NCBI RefSeq assembly: GCF_030317115.1
Contig: NZ_JASZYF010000037.1
Location: 1 to 50,234, forward strand
Direction: 5' to 3'
From: Variovorax gracilis
GTDB taxonomy: Bacteria > Pseudomonadota > Gammaproteobacteria > Burkholderiales > Burkholderiaceae_C
DNA length: 50,234 bases
Shown here: positions 25,555 through 34,212 of the stretch, piece after piece
Layout of the letters: every line of letters begins with the position of its first letter
Numbering within the stretch: position 1 is the stretch's first letter
Notes under the pieces: generated by a model
Told to the model about the DNA's origin: nothing
What the model saw: the letters and a program-made list of their open reading frames with translations, nothing else
Databases searched by the model: none
Made by a program: the position numbers and the translations under genes

Positions 25555-27336
25555 TCAACCTTTCCAGCCCGCTTTGCGCAGGCCCTCGAGCCAGTGCTGG
25601 AACACCGCTTCGTCGCGAAAGGACAGCACGGAACGCGCCGCCTGCTCGGAGGTGAAGCCCGGCATGCGCGCGAGGAACTGCTCGAGCGCCTCGCGCGCCT
25701 CGTCCAACCTTCCGAGTTGACCGAGCGCATTGGCAAGCGAGCGCCATCCCACCGAGTAGCTCGGGCCGCGCTGTACGGCAAGACTCGCGACCTCTGCTGC
25801 CTTCTCGTAGTTGCGCGCCATGTAGTGACCTGTCGATAGGAGGGAGAGCCAGACGTGCAGCACCACATCGTTCGGGCTGATGCGTATGGCGGTCTCGATG
25901 GCCTTGATGGCTGCCTGCGGTTCCCCAAGGCACAAGCGCGTGAAGCAAAGAGCGTGGTATCCGAACGCAAGGCTCGGATTGAGTTCGATGCCCTTGCTGC
26001 ACATCGCGAGTGCTTCGTCCGGCTTTCCGGTGACGGCAAGCACGAATCCCAGGGCCGCGTAGGCCATCGACTCGAGGGGATCCGCGGCGAGAGCGGCACG
26101 AGCGCTCGTCAGGGCCTCGGCAAGGGCGTCCTGCGGCTTCTCCGCCCAGAGGAAAGCCACCTCGCACAGGCGCACCATTGCGATGCCGGCATGTGGCCCC
26201 GCCTGGGTCGCATCAAGCTCCAGGGACTGGTGGAACAGCGGCATTGCCGCGGCGAAGTCCTCGCGGGTGAATTGCTTGAAGTGCCACCAGCCACGGACGC
26301 CGGCGTCCCACGCGTCCAGGTTGCTCGGCGGCTTGCGGCGGGCGCGTTCGCCCTCCACTCGCATGGCTGCGGCCTCGAGCGCCCCGACGATGCCGTCGGT
26401 CAACTCGTCCTGGATGGCGAACAAGTCTTCCAGCACCCGGTCGTAGCGCTCGGCCCAGACGTGATGCCCGGTTGTCGCGTCGATCAACTGACCGGTTACG
26501 CGCACCCGGTTGCCGGACTTTCGAACACTGCCCTCGAGCACGTAGCGCGCGCCGAGCATGCGGCCGACCGTCTTCACGTCGACGGTGCGCCCCCTGTAGG
26601 CGAAACTCGAGTTGCGTGCGATCACCGGCAGCCACCGCTGCATCGCCAGCCGGGTCAGGATGTCCTCGGCCAGGCCGTCGGCGAAGTACTCTTGGTCGGG
26701 GTCGCCCGTCAGATTGGCGAACGGCAGTACCGCGATCGCTGGCCGGCTGCCGAAGCCGGCCACCGGCTGGGAAACATCCACCCCGGTAGCAGCCAACAGC
26801 GTATCGATCCCTGCCTTGACCGCATACGCGCGCACCGGATCCGCGATGTTCTTGACCTGCCGATCGCCCTGGTCCATGAAATCGGCATTGACCTTGCCCT
26901 TGACCGCGGTGCGAATCGATTCGGACACGGTCACGCCACCCGGTTCGGCCAGGCCCTCCAGCCGCGCCGCGATGTTGACGCCGTCGCCATACACCGTGCC
27001 GTCGGCCTTCTCGATGACATCGCCCAGATGAATGCCGATGCGAAAGCGCATGCGGCTGGCTTCGGGCAAGTCGGCGCCAAGCGTCCCGAGTTCCGCTTGA
27101 ACAGCGAGCGCCGCCGATACCGCTCCAGCGGCCGAGTCGAACACCGCCAGCACCGAGTCGCCCGCCATGTCGATCACACGGCCATGATTCGACTCGATGT
27201 GCACGCGGAACACCTGGCGCGCGGTGTCCAGCGCAGCGACCGTCGCACGATCATCCAGCGACATCAGCCGCGAGTAGCCCGCCACGTCTGCAGCGAGAAT
27301 CGCTGCAAGTCGTTGTTTGAGTTCGGTATCGCTCAC
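25555..27336 (-). CDS. class III adenylate/guanylate cyclase with TolB-like and TPR regions
   Basis: A protein of 593 residues from GTG 27336 (S-D-T-E-L-K-Q-R-L-A-A-I-L-A-A-D-V-A-G-Y-S-R-L-M), the typical start of this family; the frame runs on upstream without features. Residues 1-165 are a cyclase homology domain with the metal aspartates in A-A-D-V-A-G-Y and M-A-G-D-S-V-L-A-V-F, and a G-D-G-V-N-I-A-A-R-L-E signature. About 190-330 is a TolB/FlgO-like segment (A-I-A-V-L-P-F-A-N-L-T-G-D). The rest holds TPR-like helices (G-P-H-A-G-I-A, A-Y-A-A-L-G-F, G-W-R-S-L-A-N-A-L-G-Q-L-G). No transmembrane segment is seen. Such proteins are abundant in rhizobia and Burkholderiales; the regulated process is unknown. 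Confidence 0.92.
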   Translation of the reverse strand: MSDTELKQRLAAILAADVAGYSRLMSLDDRATVAALDTARQVFRVHIESNHGRVIDMAGDSVLAVFDSAAGAVSAALAVQAELGTLGADLPEASRMRFRIGIHLGDVIEKADGTVYGDGVNIAARLEGLAEPGGVTVSESIRTAVKGKVNADFMDQGDRQVKNIADPVRAYAVKAGIDTLLAATGVDVSQPVAGFGSRPAIAVLPFANLTGDPDQEYFADGLAEDILTRLAMQRWLPVIARNSSFAYRGRTVDVKTVGRMLGARYVLEGSVRKSGNRVRVTGQLIDATTGHHVWAERYDRVLEDLFAIQDELTDGIVGALEAAAMRVEGERARRKPPSNLDAWDAGVRGWWHFKQFTREDFAAAMPLFHQSLELDATQAGPHAGIAMVRLCEVAFLWAEKPQDALAEALTSARAALAADPLESMAYAALGFVLAVTGKPDEALAMCSKGIELNPSLAFGYHALCFTRLCLGEPQAAIKAIETAIRISPNDVVLHVWLSLLSTGHYMARNYEKAAEVASLAVQRGPSYSVGWRSLANALGQLGRLDEAREALEQFLARMPGFTSEQAARSVLSFRDEAVFQHWLEGLRKAGWKG

Positions 27337-27640
27337 GGCACTCGGCCATTTCTCGACGGCGGTTGATGAGGCATCGTACAGCGACAGCAAGGTGCAGGCC
27401 ATGGCGTCGGCCGGGCGAGCACTTGGCAGGATCTGGAATCTGCACGATTGAGCAAGTCGTTGCTTCATCCGTAGCGTGCGTGTCTGCTGCGGAGAACGCA
27501 ACTCGGGGCCCCTCACTGGCCGTCGCCACCACCCGACGACCGGCAGATGAAGCGAAGGTACCCTTCTGGCCTCGTCCGCGAACTGGGACTGCCTGCCAAG
27601 ACCAGCCCTTCGCGGTACCCCTCCGTTTGCGAGCCACAAG

Positions 27641-28441
27641 CTATGGCATCGCAGGTAGCGCGCCAACGGAACGCAGGACGCTGCGCGTGATGCTCTGCCG
27701 CTTTGCAAGGTCGCCCAGCCTGTTCGGCGTATCGATGTTCAGGGCAAAGAAGACGGGACCGTCGGGCCACTCCACCCAACCGACCCACCAGCAGATTGTT
27801 CCTGTCCATCCCGTTTTCGCGCGCAGTATCCAGTCGGGGCCTGCCTCATTGATCATCACATCCTTCACGAGCCTCTGGTGTTCGACTTGGAAGGGTAGTT
27901 GATTGCGGTAGAGCCGCTGCAAGAATGCAATCTGTTCAAAGGATGAGATGGCGAGGTCGCCTTCAACCCAGAACGGCCTGTCGCCGGTGGCGACGGCATT
28001 GCCATACCCGATCCTTCGCATGAAGTCGCTCTCGCGTGCGTCACCAAGTTCCATGGCGAAGCGCTCGTACACCCAGACGGTGGAGTTCCTCATCGCGGAG
28101 CGAAGATTCTGGTCCGCGTTCCATGCCGGCTGGGACCGCTTCACGCCGTCCCACGAGATGACCTGGAATTCGTCGCGCAGAAGTCCGGCATCGAGCGCAA
28201 ACAAGCTGTGTGGAATCTTGAAGGTGGACGCCGGCGAGTAGCGCCGCTCGGCACGCGCAGCGTTGTAGACGAGGATGCTTTCAGACCCGCCCCGCGCGTC
28301 ACGTACGACAATGGTGCCCTGTGCATCTGCTTCTGTGAAGTAGCGAAACCACTCGGTCTTCTCCTGGAACTGCGGGACGGCCAGCGTGACAGGAGCAAGC
28401 GCTGCGGCCAGGGCGGAGAAAACCAGATTTCGTCGTTGCAT
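27641..28441 (-). CDS. class D (OXA-type) beta-lactamase
   Basis: A protein of 266 residues with a signal peptide (M-Q-R-R-N-L-V-F-S-A-L-A-A-A-L-A-P-V-T-L-A). All class D active-site motifs are present: S-T-F-K (nucleophile S72, K75 to be carboxylated), S-T-V (120-122), Y-G-N (146-148), the F-W-V-E-G block and K-T-G (209-211). It would hydrolyse beta-lactams in the periplasm. Substrate range cannot be judged. It is upstream of, and on the same strand as, the cyclase gene with a 304-base gap, and no integron attC site or intact IS is visible nearby, so it looks like a resident environmental OXA rather than a recently mobilised one. The intervening 27337-27640 shows nothing else. Confidence 0.95.
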   Translation of the reverse strand: MQRRNLVFSALAAALAPVTLAVPQFQEKTEWFRYFTEADAQGTIVVRDARGGSESILVYNAARAERRYSPASTFKIPHSLFALDAGLLRDEFQVISWDGVKRSQPAWNADQNLRSAMRNSTVWVYERFAMELGDARESDFMRRIGYGNAVATGDRPFWVEGDLAISSFEQIAFLQRLYRNQLPFQVEHQRLVKDVMINEAGPDWILRAKTGWTGTICWWVGWVEWPDGPVFFALNIDTPNRLGDLAKRQSITRSVLRSVGALPAMP

Positions 28442-28725
28442 GCGTGCATTTTCCAGTGGGACTCGGTCGTGGTCGGCCCAGTTGTCGACGGCAATGAGGC
28501 TTCAGAGCGTGCCCGCCGAATGGAAGGTCGCTGAAGCGCGCGGGCTCCTGCGGAATGCGCCCAGACCGGTCATTCGATACCGAGTTGCATCCACGCCCGA
28601 TAGCTGACAGCTTCGCGAAGACGGTTCAATCGCGCACTCCGTGAGGATCAGGTAGGGGAGTTCGCCACGTTCTCAGCGAGGGTTTTTGCGAGGTGGGGCA
28701 AGATGGACCGCCATGGGAGCAAGCG

Positions 28726-28947
28726 ATGCAGTACCTCTTCAATGTGTTCGGTCGAATCGTCGCCATTGAGCGGGCCAACGATCGCTGGTCCTGCTATTTG
28801 ATGGGTGCGGACGGCAAACGCCAGCCGCTGGAGCTTGCGGTTCCCGACGAGGTCACTCGTGAGGAACTCGCGCAGTATCTTTATGACGTCTATCACGAGA
28901 GCGCGGCGCCGACCAACGGTGAAGTCACGGAGATAGGCCAAGGATGA
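28726..28947 (+). CDS. small conserved protein (DUF7661-like)
   Basis: A protein of 73 residues starting M-Q-Y-L-F-N-V-F-G-R-I-V-A-I-E-R and containing Y-L-M-G-A-D-G-K-R-Q-P and E-E-L-A-Q-Y-L-Y-D-V-Y-H-E-S-A. A GGGAG element lies 6-10 bases before the ATG at 28726. The 'FNVFGR...GKRRP...YLxDxxHE' pattern recurs in a family of short proteobacterial proteins of unknown function. The opposite-strand frame over the same bases has no such signature. Confidence 0.7.
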   Translation: MQYLFNVFGRIVAIERANDRWSCYLMGADGKRQPLELAVPDEVTREELAQYLYDVYHESAAPTNGEVTEIGQG

Positions 28948-29009
28948 TTTGTTTCATGGGCTGGTTTCGACGCTTGCCTTGTTCGACCTGGTCACGCGCG
29001 GCGGGTTGG

Positions 29010-29225
29010 TCAAGGGGAATCTTCTTGCTTCGCGAAATGCGCACGCAACGATTGCACCCATCGTTCATAGGCCTGACGAGACATGCTCACAGGATCGCTG
29101 GTCGACACTCGCGCCGATATTGTTTCGGTTGAAGTGCTGGCTGCAGAGCCCTGTGCATTCGGCTCGGAGGTGGCTGCGCACGCGAGCCGTGCCTCCTCGT
29201 AGAGCTGGCGCATGATCTTGCTCAT
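29010..29225 (-). CDS. small hypothetical protein
   Basis: A protein of 71 residues: M-S-K-I-M-R-Q-L-Y-E-E-A-R-L-A-C at the start, a low-complexity S/T/A middle and R-Q-A-Y-E-R-W-V-Q-S-L-R-A-H-F-A-K-Q at the end, suggesting two helices and a flexible linker. A GGAG ribosome-binding site sits about six bases ahead of the ATG. The tail resembles those of short soluble proteins of unknown role. I know no family. Confidence 0.45.
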   Translation of the reverse strand: MSKIMRQLYEEARLACAATSEPNAQGSAASTSTETISARVSTSDPVSMSRQAYERWVQSLRAHFAKQEDSP

Positions 29226-29359
29226 CTTTCACTCCATCCGGGATTGCGGCAGTGAAGTTTCCGGCTGGTGAGCGTTCGGCGCACTCCGAAACTTGCTATT
29301 GAATTCCCGAAATCGCCGCAAGCTGCGACCTCATCGGCGTTGTCGAGCTTGCGGTGACT

Positions 29360-29808
29360 TTAGGCGGCCTTCATGAGCCCGAGTTGGGTCAGCGCCTTCA
29401 CGCCGTCATCCAGACCGATCTCTTCGACGATCTTCCCGTCCTTCAGGCGCAGTACCGTCGTTCCCATGAAGTGCATCTTCCGACCCGTGGCCGCGGGCAG
29501 TCCGCCAACCAGGAAGTCGCCAAACGCGGAACGGTGTGCGTTCCGCCTCCTTCCCAGCGCCCGACAACGTAGTCACCTTCCGCGATGAGGTCCGCGGCAC
29601 CCCAGAAGTTGAGGTCGGGGAATGCCTTGCGAAATTCCGTCATGAAGGCCTTGATGTCCTCGCGGCCGCGACGCGGCTCATGCAGCGAGTAGTGCAAGAG
29701 CATGTCAGGGGCGGCGATCTCGTCGACGATGTCGAGATCACAGGTCTTGCCCCAGAAGTTGGTGAACCAGCGGCCAACGATGGCCTTGTTGTCTTGCTCA
29801 ACGGACAT
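29360..29808 (-). pseudogene. SnoaL-like/ester cyclase-type protein, frameshifted
   Basis: Starts M-S-V-E-Q-D-N-K-A-I-V-G-R-W-F and continues as a normal SnoaL-like (NTF2 fold) protein: F-M-T-E-F-R-K-A-F-P-D-L and A-E-G-D-Y-V-V-G-R-W-E-G-G-G-T-H-T. After T-H-T (about 29540) one base is missing; the correct frame gives A-F-G-D-F-L-V-G-G-L-P-A-A-T-G-R and T-T-V-L-R-L-K-D-G-K-I-V-E-E-I-G-L-D-D-G ending in TAA at 29360. Apart from this single-base break the protein is complete. Family members cyclise or hydrolyse small molecules; function here unknown. A sequencing error is a real possibility. Confidence 0.8.
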
Positions 29809-30056
29809 GGAGAAGCTCCTTGTTGAAAGCGGGTGAGCCGGACGTTAGGCGGTGGGCATCAGAAGCGCACTCCGCTTCTTGCATTCGAATCCTCTCGGCA
29901 GGGAGATCAGCGAAATCTGAATTCGATCGAAAGGACCGCGGATCGCCTCGCGCTCCCAGACTGCGATCACTACGAAGCAACTTCACCTCCGCAAGCATTG
30001 CGGCGCCAGCGTCTGCGCTGTACGCTTTGACAGCTCGATGCCACTCGGAGACTCAC

Positions 30057-30614
30057 ATGATCGACGCAGGGACCGATTCAGATCACGACCCGGCTTCTCT
30101 CGCAGGTGACGTTACTTTGCGCGACGGGCGCGTCGTGCACTTGCGTGCATCCTGCCTTGCCGATGAAGGCGAACTCCTGCAAGCGTTCGAGCGCATGAGC
30201 CAGGAGGCTCGCTACATGCGCTTCATGCATGTCGTTCGCGAGCCCAACCGGGATCGCTTGCGTAGCGTGCTCGCTTCATTTCCAGAGTGCGGGATCGGAA
30301 TCGTCGCGACAGTCCCGGCGGACGACGGCATTGACATCGTCGGAAGCACAATTGCCGTCTTCGGAAGCGACCGCACCCGTTGCGAGTTCGCCATCTCCGT
30401 TGCCTCCAGATTCAACCGTGCAGGGCTGGCCACCGTGCTCATGACCGCGCTGATCGACGAGGCGCATCGTCGTGGAATCAAGGAGATGGAAGGCTTCGTA
30501 CTGTCAGAGAACGAGCCGATGCTTCGTCTTGCCAAGCGCCTCGGCTTCAAGGTCAAGCTCGATCCGGACGACGCGTCCGTTCGCATCTGCAGGTTGACAC
30601 TCGGCGACCGATAG
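30057..30614 (+). CDS. GNAT-family N-acetyltransferase
   Basis: A protein of 185 residues; the ATG at 30057 follows GGAG at 30047-30050. The frame opens earlier (29820) but without start signals. Visible: the N-terminal V-T-L-R-D-G-R-V-V-H-L-R-A-S, motif A-like R-F-N-R-A-G-L-A-T-V-L-M-T-A-L-I-D-E-A-H-R-R-G, and motif B-like V-L-S-E-N-E-P-M-L-R-L-A-K-R-L-G-F. R-x-x-G-x-A/G of the acetyl-CoA loop is conserved as R-A-G-L-A. This resembles the acetyltransferase domain of the larger Pat/AcsA-type proteins. Target unknown. Confidence 0.88.
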   Translation: MIDAGTDSDHDPASLAGDVTLRDGRVVHLRASCLADEGELLQAFERMSQEARYMRFMHVVREPNRDRLRSVLASFPECGIGIVATVPADDGIDIVGSTIAVFGSDRTRCEFAISVASRFNRAGLATVLMTALIDEAHRRGIKEMEGFVLSENEPMLRLAKRLGFKVKLDPDDASVRICRLTLGDR

Positions 30615-30721
30615 CGTCGGGCGCGGCGACCGGACGCCGTGCACTCGCAGCAGCTCCTGGCGCATGCGCAGAGACCTTCTTCGCACCACGCCTGGACGCG
30701 GTCCGTCGTTCGCTGCGCGCG

Positions 30722-31144
30722 TCACTCTTCCCGCATCACCGGTTCTGCCGGGTCGCCAGCGCCCGGCGGCGGCTCGGGACGTGACCACAGCCAGGCAGCC
30801 ACAAGTGCCATGCACAGCGGCACGGCGATCCGCACGACATGGGGCACGGGGAGGAAAAGCAGTAGGACCGCACTGCCCATCATCCCGATGCTGGCCGCCC
30901 ACTTTGCCTTGCGCGGCACGAAGCCGCCCTCGCGCCATTGCCGGACATGCACACCAAAGCGCGGATGCCCGAGCAGCCACGACTCCAACGCCGGCCAGCC
31001 GCGTGCCGCGGCCCAGGCGGCGACCAGCACGAAGGGCACGGTCGGCATGACTGGCAGGAAAATGCCCACCAGCCCGAGCAGCAGGCACAGCACGGCCAGT
31101 GCACGCCACAGCAATCGCGCGACGGCGGTCCGCAGGTGAATCAA
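30722..31144 (-). CDS. YbaN/DUF454 family inner-membrane protein
   Basis: A protein of 140 residues from TTG 31144, which has a good AAAGGA ribosome-binding site nine bases ahead. The family pattern is plain: L-L-G-L-V-G-I-F-L-P-V-M-P-T-V-P-F-V-L-V-A-A-W, then S-W-L-L-G-H-P-R-F-G-V-H-V-R-Q-W-R-E-G-G and a second hydrophobic pair. Members are small multi-pass proteins of unknown function. An upstream extension of the frame exists but lacks membrane character. Confidence 0.85.
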   Translation of the reverse strand: MIHLRTAVARLLWRALAVLCLLLGLVGIFLPVMPTVPFVLVAAWAAARGWPALESWLLGHPRFGVHVRQWREGGFVPRKAKWAASIGMMGSAVLLLFLPVPHVVRIAVPLCMALVAAWLWSRPEPPPGAGDPAEPVMREE

Positions 31145-31354
31145 GTTGGCAATCCTTTCGGGTGTGCCGTCCAAAATGGCTTGCAGTGCATGGACGCATG
31201 GTAGGTCCAAGGGCCGCGCACGTCGCCGGCAAATTCTCCCTTCGCAGAAACCATCCGAGGATCCCCGCAAGGTTCATGGAGTCGACCAGCGTCCAGTCCC
31301 TCTCGACGCAAGGCATCCCCTACATGCGCGTTCAGCCTTACATTCACGCCGACA

Positions 31355-31777
31355 ATGAGCAAAATCCAGAAACGAATCGCTGACAGCTTCAACGCGCAGG
31401 GCTTGATGACGACCCTCGGCGCACGCCTTGTCCTGGTGGAAGACGGCGAGGTCCATATCGAGCTGCCCTTCTCAGCCGGTCTGTCCCAGCAGCATGGGTA
31501 TCTTCATGCCGGCGCGACCACCAGCATTGTCGACAGCGCATGTGGCTACGCGGCATTGACGAAGGCGCCGCCTGGTTTCGAGGTGGTCACCGCGGAGTTC
31601 AAAATCAACCTAATGCGACCTGCTCTCGGCGAGCGCTTCCTGGCCATCGGACGAGTGCTGAACTCTGGCAAGCTCCTGACCGTCTGCCGCGGCGAGGTCC
31701 GAGCGTTTCCTGGTTCCGGGGACGCACACAAGGTGGTCGCCCTCATGCAGGCCACGATCGTGAATGTCGCACGCTGA
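31355..31777 (+). CDS. PaaI-family hotdog thioesterase
   Basis: A protein of 140 residues. The hotdog signature Q-Q-H-G-Y-L-H-A-G-A-T-T-S-I-V-D-S-A-C-G-Y-A contains the HGG/HAG loop with the catalytic D of the PaaI group; V-T-A-E-F-K-I-N-L-M-R-P-A and the C-terminal V-A-L-M-Q-A-T-I-V complete the fold. It would hydrolyse an acyl- or aryl-CoA thioester. No phenylacetate genes are nearby. Start ATG 31355 fits the family length. Confidence 0.92.
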   Translation: MSKIQKRIADSFNAQGLMTTLGARLVLVEDGEVHIELPFSAGLSQQHGYLHAGATTSIVDSACGYAALTKAPPGFEVVTAEFKINLMRPALGERFLAIGRVLNSGKLLTVCRGEVRAFPGSGDAHKVVALMQATIVNVAR

Positions 31778-31962
31778 AGCGCAAGGCTTGACCAAGGTGA
31801 GTCAAGGTCAGAGTTCGGCGGGCATCAGCAGACGTTCGACTGGAACGCATCCCGGTCGGCGATTCGTTGGCTTGGCTGCACAGAAGCCAGTCGTGGCGCG
31901 CAGGAAGGGGCAATTCCAACTGTCGTTGTCGGCTGTCGGTTCAACCGATCGATCCCACTCGC

Positions 31963-32034
31963 CGCGATCTGGCTGTTTGGAGTTTCGAACAGCAAGTCAC
32001 CTTCCCAGTGACCAGGGCGTGCTTGGTCTTCAAC
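31963..32034 (-). mobile_element. IS30-family transposase fragment
   Basis: Twenty-four minus-strand codons read V-E-D-Q-A-R-P-G-H-W-E-G-D-L-L-F-E-T and P-N-S-Q-I-A, a clear IS30 DDE-domain landmark. The flanks do not continue in the family, so only a scrap remains. It is independent of the remnant at 18.3-18.6 kb. The rest of 31778-32566 contains no gene I can support. Confidence 0.6.
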
Positions 32035-32566
32035 GTTCAACTTGATTGAGGAATCGCTGATCGAGGACGAACGGCGACTCGGGCCGGACATCGCCAGGCC
32101 GGCCGAGCGCAGCGACTTCCAGGGAATGCTGAACGAAGTGCGCAAACACGGCGTGTCTCGCTCCATCAACAACCCCACAGCCGGCGTCAGCTCGTTTGCT
32201 GCACCCGTCTTCCACTGCTCGGGAACCATCGCTTTGGGAGCCACGCCGATGGGCCGCTCGCGTTCGATACGGACTGGGCAGGTTCACAGGCAAAAGGCAG
32301 CCAAAGCGTGTGGCGTGGAGGTCTCCAAAGCGCTTCGGTCATCAAACGCTGCGCGCGGGCTGAGCTCACTGGCAGCGCGGCGCCAGGCCACCGCGCAAAC
32401 TCCGATCCGAGCCAACGGGGGTCGTCAACCCGCCTCTGTTCCTTCCGGCGATGCGCTCACCGTCAGGCGCAGGGCCGACCCGTTTGCGAGTTGCGCCAAC
32501 CTCCCGTCGACGAGGCTGGCGACCCGGGGCGTCGTGGGCAGGGAGGTTGTCGAGGGCAAAGGTAGC

Positions 32567-32603
32567 CGATTAAAAGCTGGACAGTTGACCGTCTTGCCAG
32601 CGC
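32567..32603. repeat. 37-bp direct repeat, copy 1, containing a remote iteron
   Basis: The first 17 bases (32567-32583) are, on the minus strand, TGTCCAGCTTTTAATCG, one base different from the perfect origin iteron at 38532 and 38793. The next 20 bases (GTTGACCGTCTTGCCAGCGC) are also shared with copy 2 at 34176-34212. Copies differ at two positions. The iteron here is in the opposite orientation to the origin array and about 6 kb away. Confidence 0.8.
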
Positions 32604-32628
32604 GCGTGTCGGCGCCATCCGCACCGGG

Positions 32629-33654
32629 CTATGACGCGGCTGTGCGAAGGGTGTGAAAGCGCTGGACCATCCGGCGTGCGCCGCGCACGAGTGGCCGGTC
32701 GACGAGACGGTAGATCAGCGAGCCCGCCGCGAGGCAGCACGCGAGCGAGAACAGCGAGGTCGCGTAGTTTTCCTGGATGCCCAGGCGCACGTACACCACA
32801 CGCTCGAGAAAGCCGATCACGAACATGTGGGACAGGTAGGTGGCGTAGCTCGAGTCCCCAACATGAACGATGAAACGCAGGATCACCGAACCGGCCCTGC
32901 GGATCGGGCCTTCGAGCTGCAAGGCGAACAGAAGCATGAAGAAGCTTGGCACGCCGGCGACCCAGAAGCGATCGGCCTGATTCTCGTACCCCACCATCCC
33001 GAAATAGCAGGCGAGGACCAGCACGAGCGCCAATGGCTTCGGGGTCCGCTGCAGCAGCGGGTGCCGGTAGACATGAAAGCAGAGCATTCCGAGGACGAAA
33101 CTGAACCACAGCGTGTTGTGCAGGAACTCGTGGCCGACGGTCCCTTCGTCGAACAGGGCGCCAATCGCGTAAAGCGAAACGAGCGCCACGGCCATCAGGC
33201 TCGCAAGATGCACCTTGCCGAAGGCAAGGACGAGCGCGATCAGCCCGTAGAAGAGCATCTCGAAGTTCAGCGACCAGCCGACCATCAGAACCGGGAAAAG
33301 CTGGCCGTCGTCGCGGAAGTGCGGGATGAAAAGCATCGACTGCACGTAGTTGCCGAGATCCGCGACGGTCGTTCCCATCACGCTCGGCAGCCGCCACGCG
33401 ACCAGCAACACCATCGTCGTCACTGCCCAGTACAACGGCACGATGCGCGTGAGCCTGTCCACCAGGAACGCCGTCGGGCCGCCGCGCCCCTGCTCGACCA
33501 CCATGCACATCACGAAGCCGCTGATGACGAAGAAGAGATCGACGCCAAACAGGCCGAACAGGGGCAAGGTCCACGTGTGCAGCCAGGCGACGGTGCTGGC
33601 CGCCACCGCGCGCAGGATCTGGATCGAATAGTTCTGCTCGGGAGCGTGCGCCAT
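32629..33654 (-). CDS. acyltransferase-3 family membrane protein (OafA/YrhL-like)
   Basis: A protein of 341 residues starting M-A-H-A-P-E-Q-N-Y-S-I-Q-I-L-R-A-V-A-A-S-T-V-A-W-L-H, the family start with the conserved R and H; a GAGG element precedes the ATG at 33654. About ten hydrophobic helices are visible, with G-V-D-L-F-F-V-I-S-G-F-V-M early and G-D-S-S-Y-A-T-Y-L-S-H late, both diagnostic. Such enzymes O-acylate surface or exported polysaccharides. No glycan cluster adjoins it. The gene lies between the two 37-bp direct repeats, so it may be a mobile or recombined cargo. Confidence 0.93.
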   Translation of the reverse strand: MAHAPEQNYSIQILRAVAASTVAWLHTWTLPLFGLFGVDLFFVISGFVMCMVVEQGRGGPTAFLVDRLTRIVPLYWAVTTMVLLVAWRLPSVMGTTVADLGNYVQSMLFIPHFRDDGQLFPVLMVGWSLNFEMLFYGLIALVLAFGKVHLASLMAVALVSLYAIGALFDEGTVGHEFLHNTLWFSFVLGMLCFHVYRHPLLQRTPKPLALVLVLACYFGMVGYENQADRFWVAGVPSFFMLLFALQLEGPIRRAGSVILRFIVHVGDSSYATYLSHMFVIGFLERVVYVRLGIQENYATSLFSLACCLAAGSLIYRLVDRPLVRGARRMVQRFHTLRTAAS

Positions 33655-34175
33655 GGTCACCACCTCGCGTGCGGACGTTATGAAGGCATCGCGAAGCAGG
33701 CGCCTCGAGAGGCCAGGAATCGTCGCGGACTCCGGTCAGTCGCGGGGCGTTCGCCTGGCGCTAACGGTTGGTGGCGTGAGATTTGCAGAGTCGATCAGAC
33801 AATTCAGTATGCGCCTTCGCGTCGCACAAGGCGTCTTGGCCGACCAGCGGAGGAGGTCAATACATTTGCGCCGTTTGTGCAGTTTTGCGCATACGCGGGC
33901 GGCTCGTTTCCGATCGGACTCGGGGGTCGTTCGGGGACCCGCGCCCTATCGCGCGACCGACACACTCGCACGGGTGTAGGGTGCTCCGCTGGCCTTCGCC
34001 GGACCGACGCCCTCCCCCGCACCGCTTGCCTTTGCGGATAGGCCCTACCTGCTCCGCTGTCGGGTGCTCGGCCACGAACTCGGCCGGGCGGCGCCGGCGA
34101 CGAGGTGCGCGATAAAGCCGGGATCATCCGTCCGGTTCCGGTACAGTGCTCGCGCTTGCCGCCCGGCCAGGAGGT

Positions 34176-34212
34176 CGATTAAAACCTGGACAGTTGACTG
34201 TCTTGCCAGCGC
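34176..34212. repeat. 37-bp direct repeat, copy 2, containing a remote iteron
   Basis: Same orientation as copy 1, 1609 bases further right. The iteron half (34176-34192) is TGTCCAGGTTTTAATCG on the minus strand. The tail continues GTTGACTGTCTTGCCAGCGC. It lies in the 1.1-kb gene-poor interval 33655-34757, where I see no other gene. Confidence 0.78.

Noticed and set aside
28648..28941. Minus-strand 97-codon frame opposite the small DUF7661-like gene
   Set aside because: The plus strand has the family pattern and a ribosome-binding site; the minus frame has neither.
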